In this document: positions 51,577 through 60,818 of the stretch, one piece after another | Layout of the letters: the number at the start of each line of letters is the position of its first letter | Position numbering within the stretch: the first letter of the stretch is position 1 | DNA from: Pseudomonas brassicacearum | GTDB lineage: Bacteria; Pseudomonadota; Gammaproteobacteria; Pseudomonadales; Pseudomonadaceae | Assembly (NCBI RefSeq): GCF_000585995.1 | Contig: NZ_CP007410.1 | Coordinates: 3,995,430 to 4,059,429, forward strand | Length of the DNA stretch: 64,000 bases | Direction of reading: 5' to 3' | Notes under the pieces: model-generated | What the model was told of the DNA's origin: nothing | The model's input: only the letters and a program-made list of their open reading frames with translations | Databases searched by the model: none | Position numbers and translations under genes: made by a program

Positions 51577-53031
51577 ATGAATCAGCACTTGAATCACTTC
51601 ATCCAAGGCGCGTCCTTCGAAGCCTCCGACGGTCGTCGCATACCCCTCATCAACCCCGTGACAGAACAGGCATACGGCAGCTCCGCACGCGGCACGGCCG
51701 AGGACGTGGACCGTGCCGTGAGCGCGGCGCTCACCCAACTCGAGCGTGGCGCCTGGAGCCAGCTTGACGGCGCTCAGCGCGCTCGACTGCTGTCGAAACT
51801 GGCTGACCTGGTCGAACGCGACAGCGAATTGCTGGCCGACCTGGACGCCAACGCCATCGGTCGCTCACCGCTCGAACCGCGCCGGATGGACCTGCCCAAC
51901 GCGATCGCCAACCTGCGCGCCGCCGCCGGCTGGGCCAACCAGCTCGAGGGGCGCACCATTCCCACCGGTGGCTACTTCGGCGCCAAGACCCTCTCGTACA
52001 CGATACGCGAGCCGGTGGGCGTGGTCGGCGCCATCGTGCCCTGGAACTCACCGCTGATGATCACGGTGTGGAAGCTCGCCGCGTTGCTGGCAGCAGGCTG
52101 TACCGTGGTCATCAAGCCTTCGGAAGAAACCCCGCAGTCAGCCCTGCACCTGGCGGCGCTGGCCCAGGAAGCGGGCTTCCCTGACGGCGTGATCAACGTG
52201 GTCACCGGCTACGGCAACGAGGTGGGTCGCGCGTTGTGCGAACACCCGCACGTCGCCAAGATCAGCTTCACCGGCAGCCCCGAGGCTGGACGCGAGATCC
52301 AGCGCACCGCCGGCGTGCTGTTCAAGCGCGTGGCACTGGAGCTGGGCGGCAAGAGCCCACAGATTGTCTTCGACGACGCCTCCTTCGAGGACGCGCTGCG
52401 CGGCTGCGCGCTCGGCCTGTTCGTCAACCAAGGCCAGATCTGCGCAGCGGGCTCGCGCATCCTGGTACACCGCAGCCTCGCCGATCGCTTCGCCGCGGCG
52501 CTTGCCGATGCTGCCCGTGCGGTCAAGGTGGGCGATCCCCGGCAACCCGACATACAGATGGGGCCGGTGGCCAAGAAAGCGCAATTCGATCGCGTCAACC
52601 GCTACATCCAGCTGGGCATCGACCAAGGCGCCTCGCTACTGGCCGGCGGTGTATCGAGCCCTGAACAGGGCTGGTTTGTCCAACCGACGATCTTCGCCAA
52701 TGCCCGCAATGACATGGCGATCGCCCAGGATGAGATCTTCGGGCCCGTCGGCACAGTGATCACCTTCGACAGCGAAGATGAAGCGGTCGCCCTGGCCAAC
52801 GATTCCACCTACGGCCTGGCGGCCACGGTCTGGACCGCCGACCTGGTGCGAGCGCACCGCGTAGCCGCTGCGGTAAAGGCTGGCGCCGTGGGTATCAACT
52901 GCTGGAGCCCGCTGGACGCCAACCTGCCCTGGGGTGGCGTCAAGGCCAGCGGCATTGGCCGTGAGGGCGGGTTTGGCGGCGCGTTGGCCTACACCGAGGA
53001 GAAGGTCATCACCGTCCTGCTGCCGACCTGA
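51577..53031 (+). CDS. NAD(P)-dependent aldehyde dehydrogenase
   Basis: A 484-residue ALDH. ATG 51577 is preferred because it gives the usual short lead before FIQGASFEASDGRRIPLINP; an ATG at 51532 overlapping the previous stop is possible. Motifs: VPWNSPLMITVWKLAALLAAGCTVVIKPSEETP, FTGSPEAGREIQ, ALELGGKSPQIVFDDA (base Glu) and NQGQICAAGSRI (catalytic Cys). It should oxidise the aldehyde made by the aminotransferase encoded upstream. Confidence 0.88.
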   Translation: MNQHLNHFIQGASFEASDGRRIPLINPVTEQAYGSSARGTAEDVDRAVSAALTQLERGAWSQLDGAQRARLLSKLADLVERDSELLADLDANAIGRSPLEPRRMDLPNAIANLRAAAGWANQLEGRTIPTGGYFGAKTLSYTIREPVGVVGAIVPWNSPLMITVWKLAALLAAGCTVVIKPSEETPQSALHLAALAQEAGFPDGVINVVTGYGNEVGRALCEHPHVAKISFTGSPEAGREIQRTAGVLFKRVALELGGKSPQIVFDDASFEDALRGCALGLFVNQGQICAAGSRILVHRSLADRFAAALADAARAVKVGDPRQPDIQMGPVAKKAQFDRVNRYIQLGIDQGASLLAGGVSSPEQGWFVQPTIFANARNDMAIAQDEIFGPVGTVITFDSEDEAVALANDSTYGLAATVWTADLVRAHRVAAAVKAGAVGINCWSPLDANLPWGGVKASGIGREGGFGGALAYTEEKVITVLLPT

Positions 53032-53131
53032 AAAACAATCACTGCACCGACCACCCTCGAGGCCTTGTGTCGCCGAGGGTGGTATTGAACCGTGCATTTT
53101 CGATGTCTTGATGATCAATGAAGAGGCTGCG

Positions 53132-53695
53132 ATGAACGCCATAAAACAAGCGACAATTGATCGGTACCCAGCATCCCTGCGAGTTTTGCACTGGGTACGC
53201 GCCGTGCTTATCGCCGGCCTCCTCTGGGTCGGCTGGCATATGACCGGCATGGACGATGAAGTGGCGAGCAAGTACGAGCTTTATTACCCATGGCACAAGT
53301 CCTTCGGAGTGCTGGCGTTTCTGCTGGTGCTGGTGCAAATCGCCTTGCGTTGGCGCGCCCCCAGACTCCCGTTGCCGCCGGAAACATTGGCCGCCCATGA
53401 GCGGTTTTTGTCACGCCTGGTGCAACGTTCCATGTACGTACTGATCGTCGCCGTACCGCTGATGGGCTACTCGATGTCCAGCACCTACACAATGAGCGAC
53501 GGCGTGTTCTTTTTTGGCGTCAACCTGCCCGAGCTCCTTCCGAAAAATGACGATTGGTTCGTCGTCTTTCAATGGTTGCACAAGGTGCTCGCCTATACCC
53601 TGCTCGGGCTGATCGTGTTGCATGTCGCGGGCGCCCTCAAGCACCGGGTCTTCGACCGCGACCCTCGCAACGACGTCCTGCGCCGCATGCTGTGA
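53132..53695 (+). CDS. Cytochrome b561-family membrane protein
   Basis: A 187-residue four-helix membrane cytochrome. ATG 53132 (GAGG five bases upstream) gives MNAIKQATIDRYPASLRVLHWVRAVLIAGLLWVGWHM, with candidate haem ligands in LHWVRA, PWHKSFG, LHKVLAY and LHVAGALKH. It transfers electrons between a periplasmic or membrane donor and the quinone pool. Placed 100 bases after ALDH, it may be part of the same transcript. Confidence 0.85.
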   Translation: MNAIKQATIDRYPASLRVLHWVRAVLIAGLLWVGWHMTGMDDEVASKYELYYPWHKSFGVLAFLLVLVQIALRWRAPRLPLPPETLAAHERFLSRLVQRSMYVLIVAVPLMGYSMSSTYTMSDGVFFFGVNLPELLPKNDDWFVVFQWLHKVLAYTLLGLIVLHVAGALKHRVFDRDPRNDVLRRML

Positions 53696-53730
53696 TTGGA
53701 TGAGGCTGCGTTTTACCGTACGCCGAGTCA

Positions 53731-56700
53731 TCAATGCCTGGGCATTTGACTGCCCGGGCCTTTTACATCGCGCTTTTGCCTTGCCGAGTCAGGGTTCGCA
53801 ACGCGGCTCGATTGAGGCAACCGAGGCGTACGCAGCAACAGACCGACTTCCTCTGCGCTGACCGCTTTGCTGAACAAGAAGCCCTGGATTTCATCGCAGC
53901 CGTTTTCATACAGGAACGTTCGCTGTTCTTCAGTTTCGACACCTTCGGCAATGACCTTGAGGTTCAGTTTGTGCCCCAACGAAATCACGGCGGTGGCAAT
54001 GGCTTTGTCGTTCTCGTTGTCGGGCAGGTCGCGCACGAAAGACTGATCGATCTTGAGTCTCGCGATCGGGAAGGTTTTCAATGCGGCGAGGCTGGAGTAC
54101 CCGGTGCCGAAGTCGTCGATCGAGAGGCTGATCCCCATCGATTGCAGCTCCTTCATTTTGCTGATGGCTTGCTGAAGGTCTTGCATGATCAGACTTTCGG
54201 TCAGCTCCAGCTCAAGGTACATCGGGTCCAGCCCGGCTTCTTGCAGGGCATGCCTCACCCGGTCGATCAGGTTCCTTTCGATGAACTGGCGTGCTGAAAT
54301 ATTCACCGACATGGTGATCGGCGGCCAACCCGCATCCTGCCAGGCTTTGTTCTGTCTGCACGCGGCATGAATCACCCAGTCACCGATGGGCACGATCAAC
54401 CCGGTTTCTTCGGCCTGCGGAATGAATTTGATTGGAGACACCATGCCGAGCTCGGGGTGCTGCCAGCGGATCAACGCCTCTACGCCGATAATCCGGCCCG
54501 AATGCAAATCCACCTGTGGCTGATACAACAGGAGGAACTCGTCATGGTTGAGCGCGTTTCGAAGCCCGTCTTGCATGGCGAGCTTGCCCTGGACCTTGTT
54601 ATTCATCTCGCTCGTATAGAACTGGTAGCTGTTGCGACCCAGTTCCTTGGCCCGGTACATGGCGGCGTCCGCGTTGCTGAGCAATGTATCGGTATCGCTG
54701 CCGTCGGCGGGATAGCAGGCCAACCCCATGCTACAGGTGACGTGAAGTGTATGTCCGCCGAGCTGGATCGGCTGCAGGATGGCTTCCTGGATTTTGTGTA
54801 GGGCCGGGGTCACGCCGTCGAGGTCTGATGGCTGATCGAACAGGACGATCACAAACTCATCGCCACCCAGCCGCACGACAGTATCGGTGCGGCGTACACA
54901 CCCCTGCATGCGCTGGGCGACGGTTTTCAGCAGTTCGTCTCCTGCGCTGTGCCCAAGGCTGTCATTGACCAGTTTGAACTTGTCCAGATCAAGAAACACC
55001 ACCGTCACCAGACGGTTATAGCGCTGGGCATAAAGTATGGCCTGCTTGAGACGGTCTTCGAGCAGCGTGCGATTGGGTAATCCGGTCAGCGCATCATGGT
55101 CACCCATGTAACGAATGCGCTTTTCCGTCAGTTGCCGTTCTATCGCAATGCCGGCAAGCGGTGTGGCCATGTCGATCAGCCGCGCCTCGAACGCGCTTGG
55201 GCTGCGTACGGTGCTGGAATACAAGGCAAACGTACCCAATACCTTTCGCTCATGGGACAAAATCGGCGTCGACCAGCATGAGCGAATGCCATAGAGTGCT
55301 GCGATCGAGCGGTATTCCTCCCACAGCGGATCCAGCTCGATATCCGTGACGATGACCGGTTCTCGTCGATACACCGCGGTGCCGCATGAACCGACGTTCG
55401 GACCGATCGCAATCCCGTCGATAATCTCGTTGTAGGCTTTCGGCAAACTGGGCGCAGCCCCGTGTAGCAGGTGCTTGCCCTCTTCATCCAGTACCAGGAT
55501 CGACACCCTTATCCCTTTCAGCTGGGACTCGACCAGGTGAGCCAGGCTCTCGAGGACTTCTGCCAGCTCGGTGCTCCTGGCGATCAGCTCCAGGACATGA
55601 CCCTGCCCGGCCCGGATGATGGCTTCTTGCTCCAGTCGATTGTTTTGCACAGCGAGCCGCTCGGTGGCGATGCTCAGTTGGACGGTTTTTTTTTCCAGCT
55701 GAATTCGGTCCTTGAGGAACTGATTCACCGCGCGAGCCATGTTGCCGATCTCGTCCTTCCCATGTTCGGCCATCATCAAATGGGTTTTTTCCGTATGTTC
55801 CTGACGCAATTGCCGGCTTATTTCATTCAGGCGTACGAGCACATGACGGCCCATGAAAACCCGGGTCACGAACCAGGCGAACACCAGGCTGGCGCCCAAC
55901 ATGATCAGTACCCATTGCTGGCTACGATTCGAGGCCTCGACCAGGCGCTGCACGGCTTCGCGATAGTCTTCGGTGTAAGCGCTGGATTGAGTACGGGCCA
56001 CCGTCACCAGAACCCCTGCCTCATTCTTCAGTTCCTCATTAAAGCGCTGTATGACGTTGTGCTGATTGATGAGCCTCAAGCGCTGGGAAAAGAGATCGGA
56101 CGTCACCCCATCAGCGTCGGGTAACTTGCCTGCGGCCTGTGACAGGTGTGCATATCGGATCCGCAGCCGTTGCACGGCATCACTGTCGACAGCCTGCGGC
56201 AGCTCGAAAAGTAACACCGCCAGTTCCAGGTTGGCCCGGGTCTGGGTCGCGGTTAACCGGGCAGTCTGATCCTTCAGGGTTTGCTCGAACGTGACCTCGG
56301 TTTGCAGCAGGCTTTCTCGCAACTGCGCAACGATGTTGGCGGTATTGCGGAACATCTGACTCGACTGATGCATGTCGAGTATCGCCACGCCACTGTTCGC
56401 GGCAGTCAGCTGCTGCACCAATTGATCGAGGGCTTCAAGCTGTTCGACGGTCGCCGCATAGCTTGAGCGCAGGGTGTCAGGGGAGCGGGTTGTCAGGAGC
56501 TGATCGGTCTGGCGTTCGATCAACGAAGTACGATGCAGCATGTCTTGCCCATTTTGCATGCGAACCAGTCGTTCATCCGTCAGCTGGCGGGTGGCGCTGT
56601 TTGACGTGCGCAGCGCGTAGACCGCCGTTGCACCACCCGCCAGGATCAGCAGCGCCAGCGTCAGAAACGCCAGTGTGAACTGTGCGCGGAGCGATTGCGG

Positions 56701-56760
56701 CAATAGCCGGCGATACTGCCTTGCGAGCCGGGAAGTCACGTTCAAATTCAGGGATTCCAT
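53731..56760 (-). CDS. GGDEF-EAL receptor with periplasmic helical sensor, HAMP and GAF
   Basis: A 1009-residue c-di-GMP enzyme. Order: membrane helix at about 27-49, long helical periplasmic sensor (about 50-285), second membrane helix (WVLIMLGASLVFAWFVTRVF), HAMP, coiled coil, GAF (about 395-550), GGDEF (about 560-725; intact motif RLGGDEFV preceded by an RRTD I-site) and EAL (about 745-985; VEALIRW, DDFGTGYSS, AEGVETEEQ all present). Both activities may be functional, so net output cannot be read from sequence. Its start overlaps the binding-protein gene by 13 bases, suggesting that the periplasmic protein signals through the sensor domain. Confidence 0.9.
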   Translation of the reverse strand: MESLNLNVTSRLARQYRRLLPQSLRAQFTLAFLTLALLILAGGATAVYALRTSNSATRQLTDERLVRMQNGQDMLHRTSLIERQTDQLLTTRSPDTLRSSYAATVEQLEALDQLVQQLTAANSGVAILDMHQSSQMFRNTANIVAQLRESLLQTEVTFEQTLKDQTARLTATQTRANLELAVLLFELPQAVDSDAVQRLRIRYAHLSQAAGKLPDADGVTSDLFSQRLRLINQHNVIQRFNEELKNEAGVLVTVARTQSSAYTEDYREAVQRLVEASNRSQQWVLIMLGASLVFAWFVTRVFMGRHVLVRLNEISRQLRQEHTEKTHLMMAEHGKDEIGNMARAVNQFLKDRIQLEKKTVQLSIATERLAVQNNRLEQEAIIRAGQGHVLELIARSTELAEVLESLAHLVESQLKGIRVSILVLDEEGKHLLHGAAPSLPKAYNEIIDGIAIGPNVGSCGTAVYRREPVIVTDIELDPLWEEYRSIAALYGIRSCWSTPILSHERKVLGTFALYSSTVRSPSAFEARLIDMATPLAGIAIERQLTEKRIRYMGDHDALTGLPNRTLLEDRLKQAILYAQRYNRLVTVVFLDLDKFKLVNDSLGHSAGDELLKTVAQRMQGCVRRTDTVVRLGGDEFVIVLFDQPSDLDGVTPALHKIQEAILQPIQLGGHTLHVTCSMGLACYPADGSDTDTLLSNADAAMYRAKELGRNSYQFYTSEMNNKVQGKLAMQDGLRNALNHDEFLLLYQPQVDLHSGRIIGVEALIRWQHPELGMVSPIKFIPQAEETGLIVPIGDWVIHAACRQNKAWQDAGWPPITMSVNISARQFIERNLIDRVRHALQEAGLDPMYLELELTESLIMQDLQQAISKMKELQSMGISLSIDDFGTGYSSLAALKTFPIARLKIDQSFVRDLPDNENDKAIATAVISLGHKLNLKVIAEGVETEEQRTFLYENGCDEIQGFLFSKAVSAEEVGLLLRTPRLPQSSRVANPDSARQKRDVKGPGSQMPRH
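53736..53764 (+). terminator. Rho-independent-type terminator after cytochrome b561 gene
   Basis: GCCTGGGCA (53736-53744) pairs with TGCCCGGGC (53751-53759) with one G-T wobble, around a six-base loop, followed by CTTTT. It lies 40 bases after the cytochrome stop and overlaps the 3' end of the converging GGDEF-EAL gene. Confidence 0.65.
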
Positions 56761-57965
56761 AGGTGCCGATAGATGTCTCGATAGCCATTGTCAGGGTCGT
56801 ACTGAAATTTTTCCCCGCCGTCGAAGGCGATATTGTCGGCATTGACCAGATGAACCGGCGCAACGAAGCCGCTCACCGGCAGCCCTGCAAACAACCGGTT
56901 CAATTCATCCATCAGTTGCCAGCCATGCAAGTTGAGCGGCTCGGCCACGGTGACGGTCTGGTAGGTTTTTGCCTGTATGCGCAAGAAAGCCGAAGCGCTG
57001 CCATCACCGGCAGACAACAGGCTGAGGCCGTCACTGGGTATTGCGGCGCTGGTCAATGAGGCAATCGAGTAGTCGAAATAGATATCGTTGATGGCCAACG
57101 TGTGGGTCCAGCGCTTGCCATGGCGCTGAAGCAACTCCTTGGTGATCGCCGGCATCTTCTCGCTACTTTCGGAGATCGCGACATCGCGCACTTCCAGCAA
57201 CGTACATTCCCGACAGGCCCGAATGACGTTTTCCATGGCCTTGGCTTTCGCCATGGCGATGCTGTACTTGGAGTCGGTCAGGATGACCACCCCGGCGTGT
57301 CCGTTTGACTGTGCCACTGCTGCCATGGCCGTGAGGCGAGCCACTTCGAGCGGGTCAGTCGTAACGTTCATCGCCACCGGCGTGTCGTCAATCGGCCCGG
57401 GGCGTACCCCGGCGTGCCAGCCCACCACCGGCACCTCCTTGTTGGCAAAGAGGGTCAGCGCCGCCTTGTTCTCAAGGGCATCGGAGCCGCACAGAATGAG
57501 GCCGTCGGGTTTCGCGGCCAAGGCATCGGAAAAAGCCTTTGCGCGCCCGGCCGATGAGCCGGCGCCATCGAATATCTTCAGCGTCCAACCCATCGCCTTG
57601 GCGGCCTCGCGAGCGCCCTGCGCCACCCCGACAATGCCTCCGTTTCGCAAATCCTCTGCGACAAGGGCGATGCTCTTGCCCCGCGGCGCTTGCGGGCCGG
57701 ATTCAGGACCGCTCCAGCGAACGGCTCCGAGGCTGGCCCTGGAAACCATTTCCTGTGCTTGAATCACCGTAACCGTGGCGTTTTCTCCACCCGCGGCGGT
57801 GGGCAGGCTCTGGCCGTACCCCGGAGATGCCGTGACAAGGCAGAAAACCGTCATTGAAACCATCCAAAGTGGCCAGGGCCTGAGTAACCAGGGCCTGACC
57901 AGACAGGTTCGATGACCGCATGGAATGCCGGGTCCGGAGCCGATAGCGCGATCATGGTCTGGCAT
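56748..57965 (-). CDS. Periplasmic sugar-binding-like protein, partner of GGDEF-EAL receptor
   Basis: A protein of about 405 residues with a sugar-binding (type I periplasmic-binding) fold: RGKSIALVAEDLRNGGIVGVAQGAREAAKAMGWTLKIFDG, DGLILCGSDAL, VPVVGWHAG, VVILTDSKYSIAMAKAKAM. An export signal-like segment (WMVSMTVFCLVTASPGYG) is internal to the longest frame, so the true start could be an ATG near 57860 instead of 57965, where AGGGA lies upstream. No permease or ATPase gene adjoins; it overlaps the receptor gene, so it is likely a ligand sensor protein rather than a transport component. Confidence 0.75.
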   Translation of the reverse strand: MPDHDRAIGSGPGIPCGHRTCLVRPWLLRPWPLWMVSMTVFCLVTASPGYGQSLPTAAGGENATVTVIQAQEMVSRASLGAVRWSGPESGPQAPRGKSIALVAEDLRNGGIVGVAQGAREAAKAMGWTLKIFDGAGSSAGRAKAFSDALAAKPDGLILCGSDALENKAALTLFANKEVPVVGWHAGVRPGPIDDTPVAMNVTTDPLEVARLTAMAAVAQSNGHAGVVILTDSKYSIAMAKAKAMENVIRACRECTLLEVRDVAISESSEKMPAITKELLQRHGKRWTHTLAINDIYFDYSIASLTSAAIPSDGLSLLSAGDGSASAFLRIQAKTYQTVTVAEPLNLHGWQLMDELNRLFAGLPVSGFVAPVHLVNADNIAFDGGEKFQYDPDNGYRDIYRHLWNP

Positions 57966-58185
57966 GGCGTCCCTTTTTGCCAAGAGTGCAGTGTTACGAA
58001 AGGATAGTCGGTTCTGCTGTCATCTGGTTTTTTGTGGGTAAAGTACAACTGAGGAGCCAGAAACGTCCCGTCCAGTGGCATGCCTGGGTTGAGCTTCAGT
58101 CCGTCAGGTTCTCACTCTGCAGCACTCAAATTTTTCCATAGGCCGTCGATACATTGCCTACTTCGGACGTCCAGGGAATGACGAC

Positions 58186-58911
58186 ATGACCGTTTCTTTT
58201 AGCGCTACGTTTACCCAGCCATCAGCCACTCAACTGCGCCAAACCAGCCAACCATTGACCGCGAAGACGCTCAGTGAAGACCTGCTGAAAACGTCGGTTA
58301 ACATCAATCCGGCGGCGATCTACCATCCGGTCAATGAAACCCCAGTGCCGATCCCGACAACGGAATCGATCGAGAGCATGATCGCTCGGACCCAGTCGCC
58401 GGACTTCCCGCAAATTGCCGCGCAACACAAAAACGCCCATCAATCGCTGAAATTTGCTTTCGAAGAGTTCCAGTCAGCATTGGCCTACACCTATCCGGAT
58501 CTGGCCGACAAAAAATTTGGCTTCACCATTGAAGCGGATGGCAACCTCAAGGCCCTCGACAGTTCAGGCCAGCTCAGCGCTGCCGACATGGATCGGCTGA
58601 ACCAACTGCTAAATGCCTCCAGTGCGTTGCAATCGGCAGCGAGCAGTTACCGCGATGCCTCCATTGACTTGGTGGCCGCCGACGCTACGTGGGGTGGCAA
58701 CTTCACGGGTGGGTACATCCTGAACAAGGACAACTTCGCCAACACCATCGATCTGGGTGCCTTGTTCCTCAAAAAAGGGGCAATGCCAAACGCTGAGACT
58801 CTGAACGGTTTCTTCTCTTCTCAGTTGTGGAGTAAAGGTGAGCGGATGACGCATGAAACAGTCACGCAGATGACTGAGCGCAGCGCCAGTGTGGTCGACG
58901 TCACGGTCTGA
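58186..58911 (+). CDS. Unknown 241-residue cysteine-free protein
   Basis: Start ATG 58186. The first 35 residues are rich in Ser, Thr and Gln without charge clusters or a signal peptide (FSATFTQPSATQLRQTSQP), followed by a helical body (AHQSLKFAFEEFQSALAYTYPDLADKKFGFTIEADGNLKALDSSGQLSAADMDRLNQLL). No cysteines, no membrane helix. This composition resembles secreted substrates of type III or flagellar systems, but none is encoded nearby. I do not recognise the family. Confidence 0.7.
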   Translation: MTVSFSATFTQPSATQLRQTSQPLTAKTLSEDLLKTSVNINPAAIYHPVNETPVPIPTTESIESMIARTQSPDFPQIAAQHKNAHQSLKFAFEEFQSALAYTYPDLADKKFGFTIEADGNLKALDSSGQLSAADMDRLNQLLNASSALQSAASSYRDASIDLVAADATWGGNFTGGYILNKDNFANTIDLGALFLKKGAMPNAETLNGFFSSQLWSKGERMTHETVTQMTERSASVVDVTV

Positions 58912-59318
58912 TTTTTTCAGGGCATCTCCACAGCTCCAAATAGTTAGTAGTTCCTCATGAAAAAGGTATTCCTGGATACGGGCGCCAGCTCGCCGAACGC
59001 GAGGGTTGGCGCCGCTCGTTCAGTGGCTGACTATCCGTGTTCGTATTTCACTTGCAGATGACGGCTCGTTCCTGCGCTGTCCATTGATTCTCGAACGGGC
59101 ATGACCAGCTTCATCAACAGAATAAAATCTGTCCAAATCCAAGAATAACCAACTGTTTTTTTAAAGGTTTTTAAATAACCAGAAAAATCAAGATTGAAGA
59201 ATCTGGTTCGACCAGCCAAACAACACATGGACAGTAAGACGCGCCGGACCAATGATGTAAGTCAGCTGTATCCGGAAACGGACCTCTAATAAAAACAACT
59301 GAGCGTCGTCCACCGACT
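58912..59318. other. AT-rich intergenic region before glcD
   Basis: This 407-base region is the most AT-rich part of the right end. It holds a GntR-type palindrome (59203-59215) and no supported gene. glcC, which often sits here in related genomes, is absent. Confidence 0.5.
59203..59215. promoter_or_regulatory. GntR/FadR-type operator upstream of glcD
   Basis: CTGGT-TCG-ACCAG is a perfect 13-base palindrome matching the TGGT-N3-ACCA form bound by FadR-group GntR regulators, the group to which GlcC belongs. It lies 103 bases before the glcD start. Confidence 0.5.
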
Positions 59319-60818
59319 ATGAACATTCTCTACGATGAACGCGTTGACGGTGTCCTGCCCGACGTCGATAAAAACGCCCTGCTGCAGGCCCTGCAAACCC
59401 AGTGGCCCGATCTGGAAATCCTGCATCAGCGCGAAGAACTCAAGCCGTACGAATGCGACGGACTCTCCGCCTATCGCACCACGCCAATGCTGGTGGTGCT
59501 GCCGCGCCACATCGACCAGGTCCAGGGCGTGCTCCGGCTCTGCCATGAACGGCAGGTACCGGTCGTCGCCCGCGGTGCGGGCACGGGTTTGTCCGGCGGT
59601 GCATTGCCGCTGGAAAAAGGTGTGCTGCTGGTGATGGCGCGCTTCAACCACATCCTCCACATCGACCCCGCCGCCCGCACCGCCCGCGTCCAACCAGGCG
59701 TTCGTAACCTGGCGATTTCCCAGGCCGCCGCACCGTTTGGCCTGTACTACGCGCCAGACCCCTCCTCCCAGATTGCCTGTTCGATCGGCGGTAATGTGGC
59801 GGAGAACGCCGGCGGCGTACATTGCCTGAAGTACGGACTGACCGTGCACAACCTGCTCAAGGTCGACATCCTCACCGTCGACGGCGAGCACCTGACGCTG
59901 GGGTCCCAGGCCCTCGACTCACCCGGTTTCGATCTGCTGGCGTTGTTCACCGGTTCCGAAGGTATGCTTGGGGTGATCACCGAGGTCACGGTCAAACTGC
60001 TGCCCAAGCCACAAACCGCCAAAGTACTGCTAGCGGCCTTCGATTCCGTCGAAAAGGCTGGCCGCGCAGTGGGTGACATTATTGCCGCGGGCATCATCCC
60101 GGGCGGCCTGGAAATGATGGACAACCTGGCCATTCGCGCCGCCGAAGACTTCATCCACGCCGGCTACCCGGTCGACGCCGAAGCCATTCTGTTGTGCGAA
60201 CTCGATGGTGTGGAAGCCGACGTCCATGATGACTGCGACCGCGTGCGCCAAGTGCTGGAGCAGGCCGGCGCCACCGAAGTGCGCCAGGCTCGCGACGAGG
60301 CCGAACGTGTGCGTTTCTGGGCCGGGCGCAAGAATGCCTTTCCGGCGGTGGGCCGCCTCTCGCCGGATTATTACTGCATGGACGGGACGATCCCGCGCCG
60401 GGAACTGCCCGGTGTGCTGCAGGCGATCGCGGCGTTATCAGCCGAGTACGACCTGCGCGTGGCCAACGTTTTCCACGCCGGCGACGGCAACATGCATCCA
60501 CTGATTCTGTTCGATGCCAATCAACCGGGTGAACTCGATCGCGCCGAAGCCCTGGGCGGCAAGATCCTCGAATTGTGCGTGAAGGTCGGCGGCAGCATTA
60601 CCGGTGAACACGGTGTGGGCCGCGAGAAAATCAATCAGATGTGCGCGCAGTTCAACAGCGATGAGCTGACCGTGTTCCATGCCGTCAAGGCGGCGTTCGA
60701 TCCGAGCGGGTTACTCAACCCGGGCAAGAATATTCCGACACTGCATCGCTGCGCCGAGTTTGGTGCCATGCACGTGCATATGGGTCAGATGCCCTTCCCT
60801 GAATTGGAGCGTTTCTGA
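59319..60818 (+). CDS. glcD: Glycolate oxidase subunit GlcD
   Basis: A 499-residue FAD-linked oxidase subunit. FAD-binding PCMH segments: VVARGAGTGLSGGALPLEKGVLLVMARFN near 85 and CSIGGNVAENAGGVHCLKYG near 150; C-terminal substrate domain with VFHAGDGNMHPLILFDA and GSITGEHGVGREK. With GlcE and GlcF it oxidises glycolate to glyoxylate and passes electrons to the membrane. It opens the glcDEF operon and ends at the glcE start (one-base overlap). Confidence 0.93.
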   Translation: MNILYDERVDGVLPDVDKNALLQALQTQWPDLEILHQREELKPYECDGLSAYRTTPMLVVLPRHIDQVQGVLRLCHERQVPVVARGAGTGLSGGALPLEKGVLLVMARFNHILHIDPAARTARVQPGVRNLAISQAAAPFGLYYAPDPSSQIACSIGGNVAENAGGVHCLKYGLTVHNLLKVDILTVDGEHLTLGSQALDSPGFDLLALFTGSEGMLGVITEVTVKLLPKPQTAKVLLAAFDSVEKAGRAVGDIIAAGIIPGGLEMMDNLAIRAAEDFIHAGYPVDAEAILLCELDGVEADVHDDCDRVRQVLEQAGATEVRQARDEAERVRFWAGRKNAFPAVGRLSPDYYCMDGTIPRRELPGVLQAIAALSAEYDLRVANVFHAGDGNMHPLILFDANQPGELDRAEALGGKILELCVKVGGSITGEHGVGREKINQMCAQFNSDELTVFHAVKAAFDPSGLLNPGKNIPTLHRCAEFGAMHVHMGQMPFPELERF

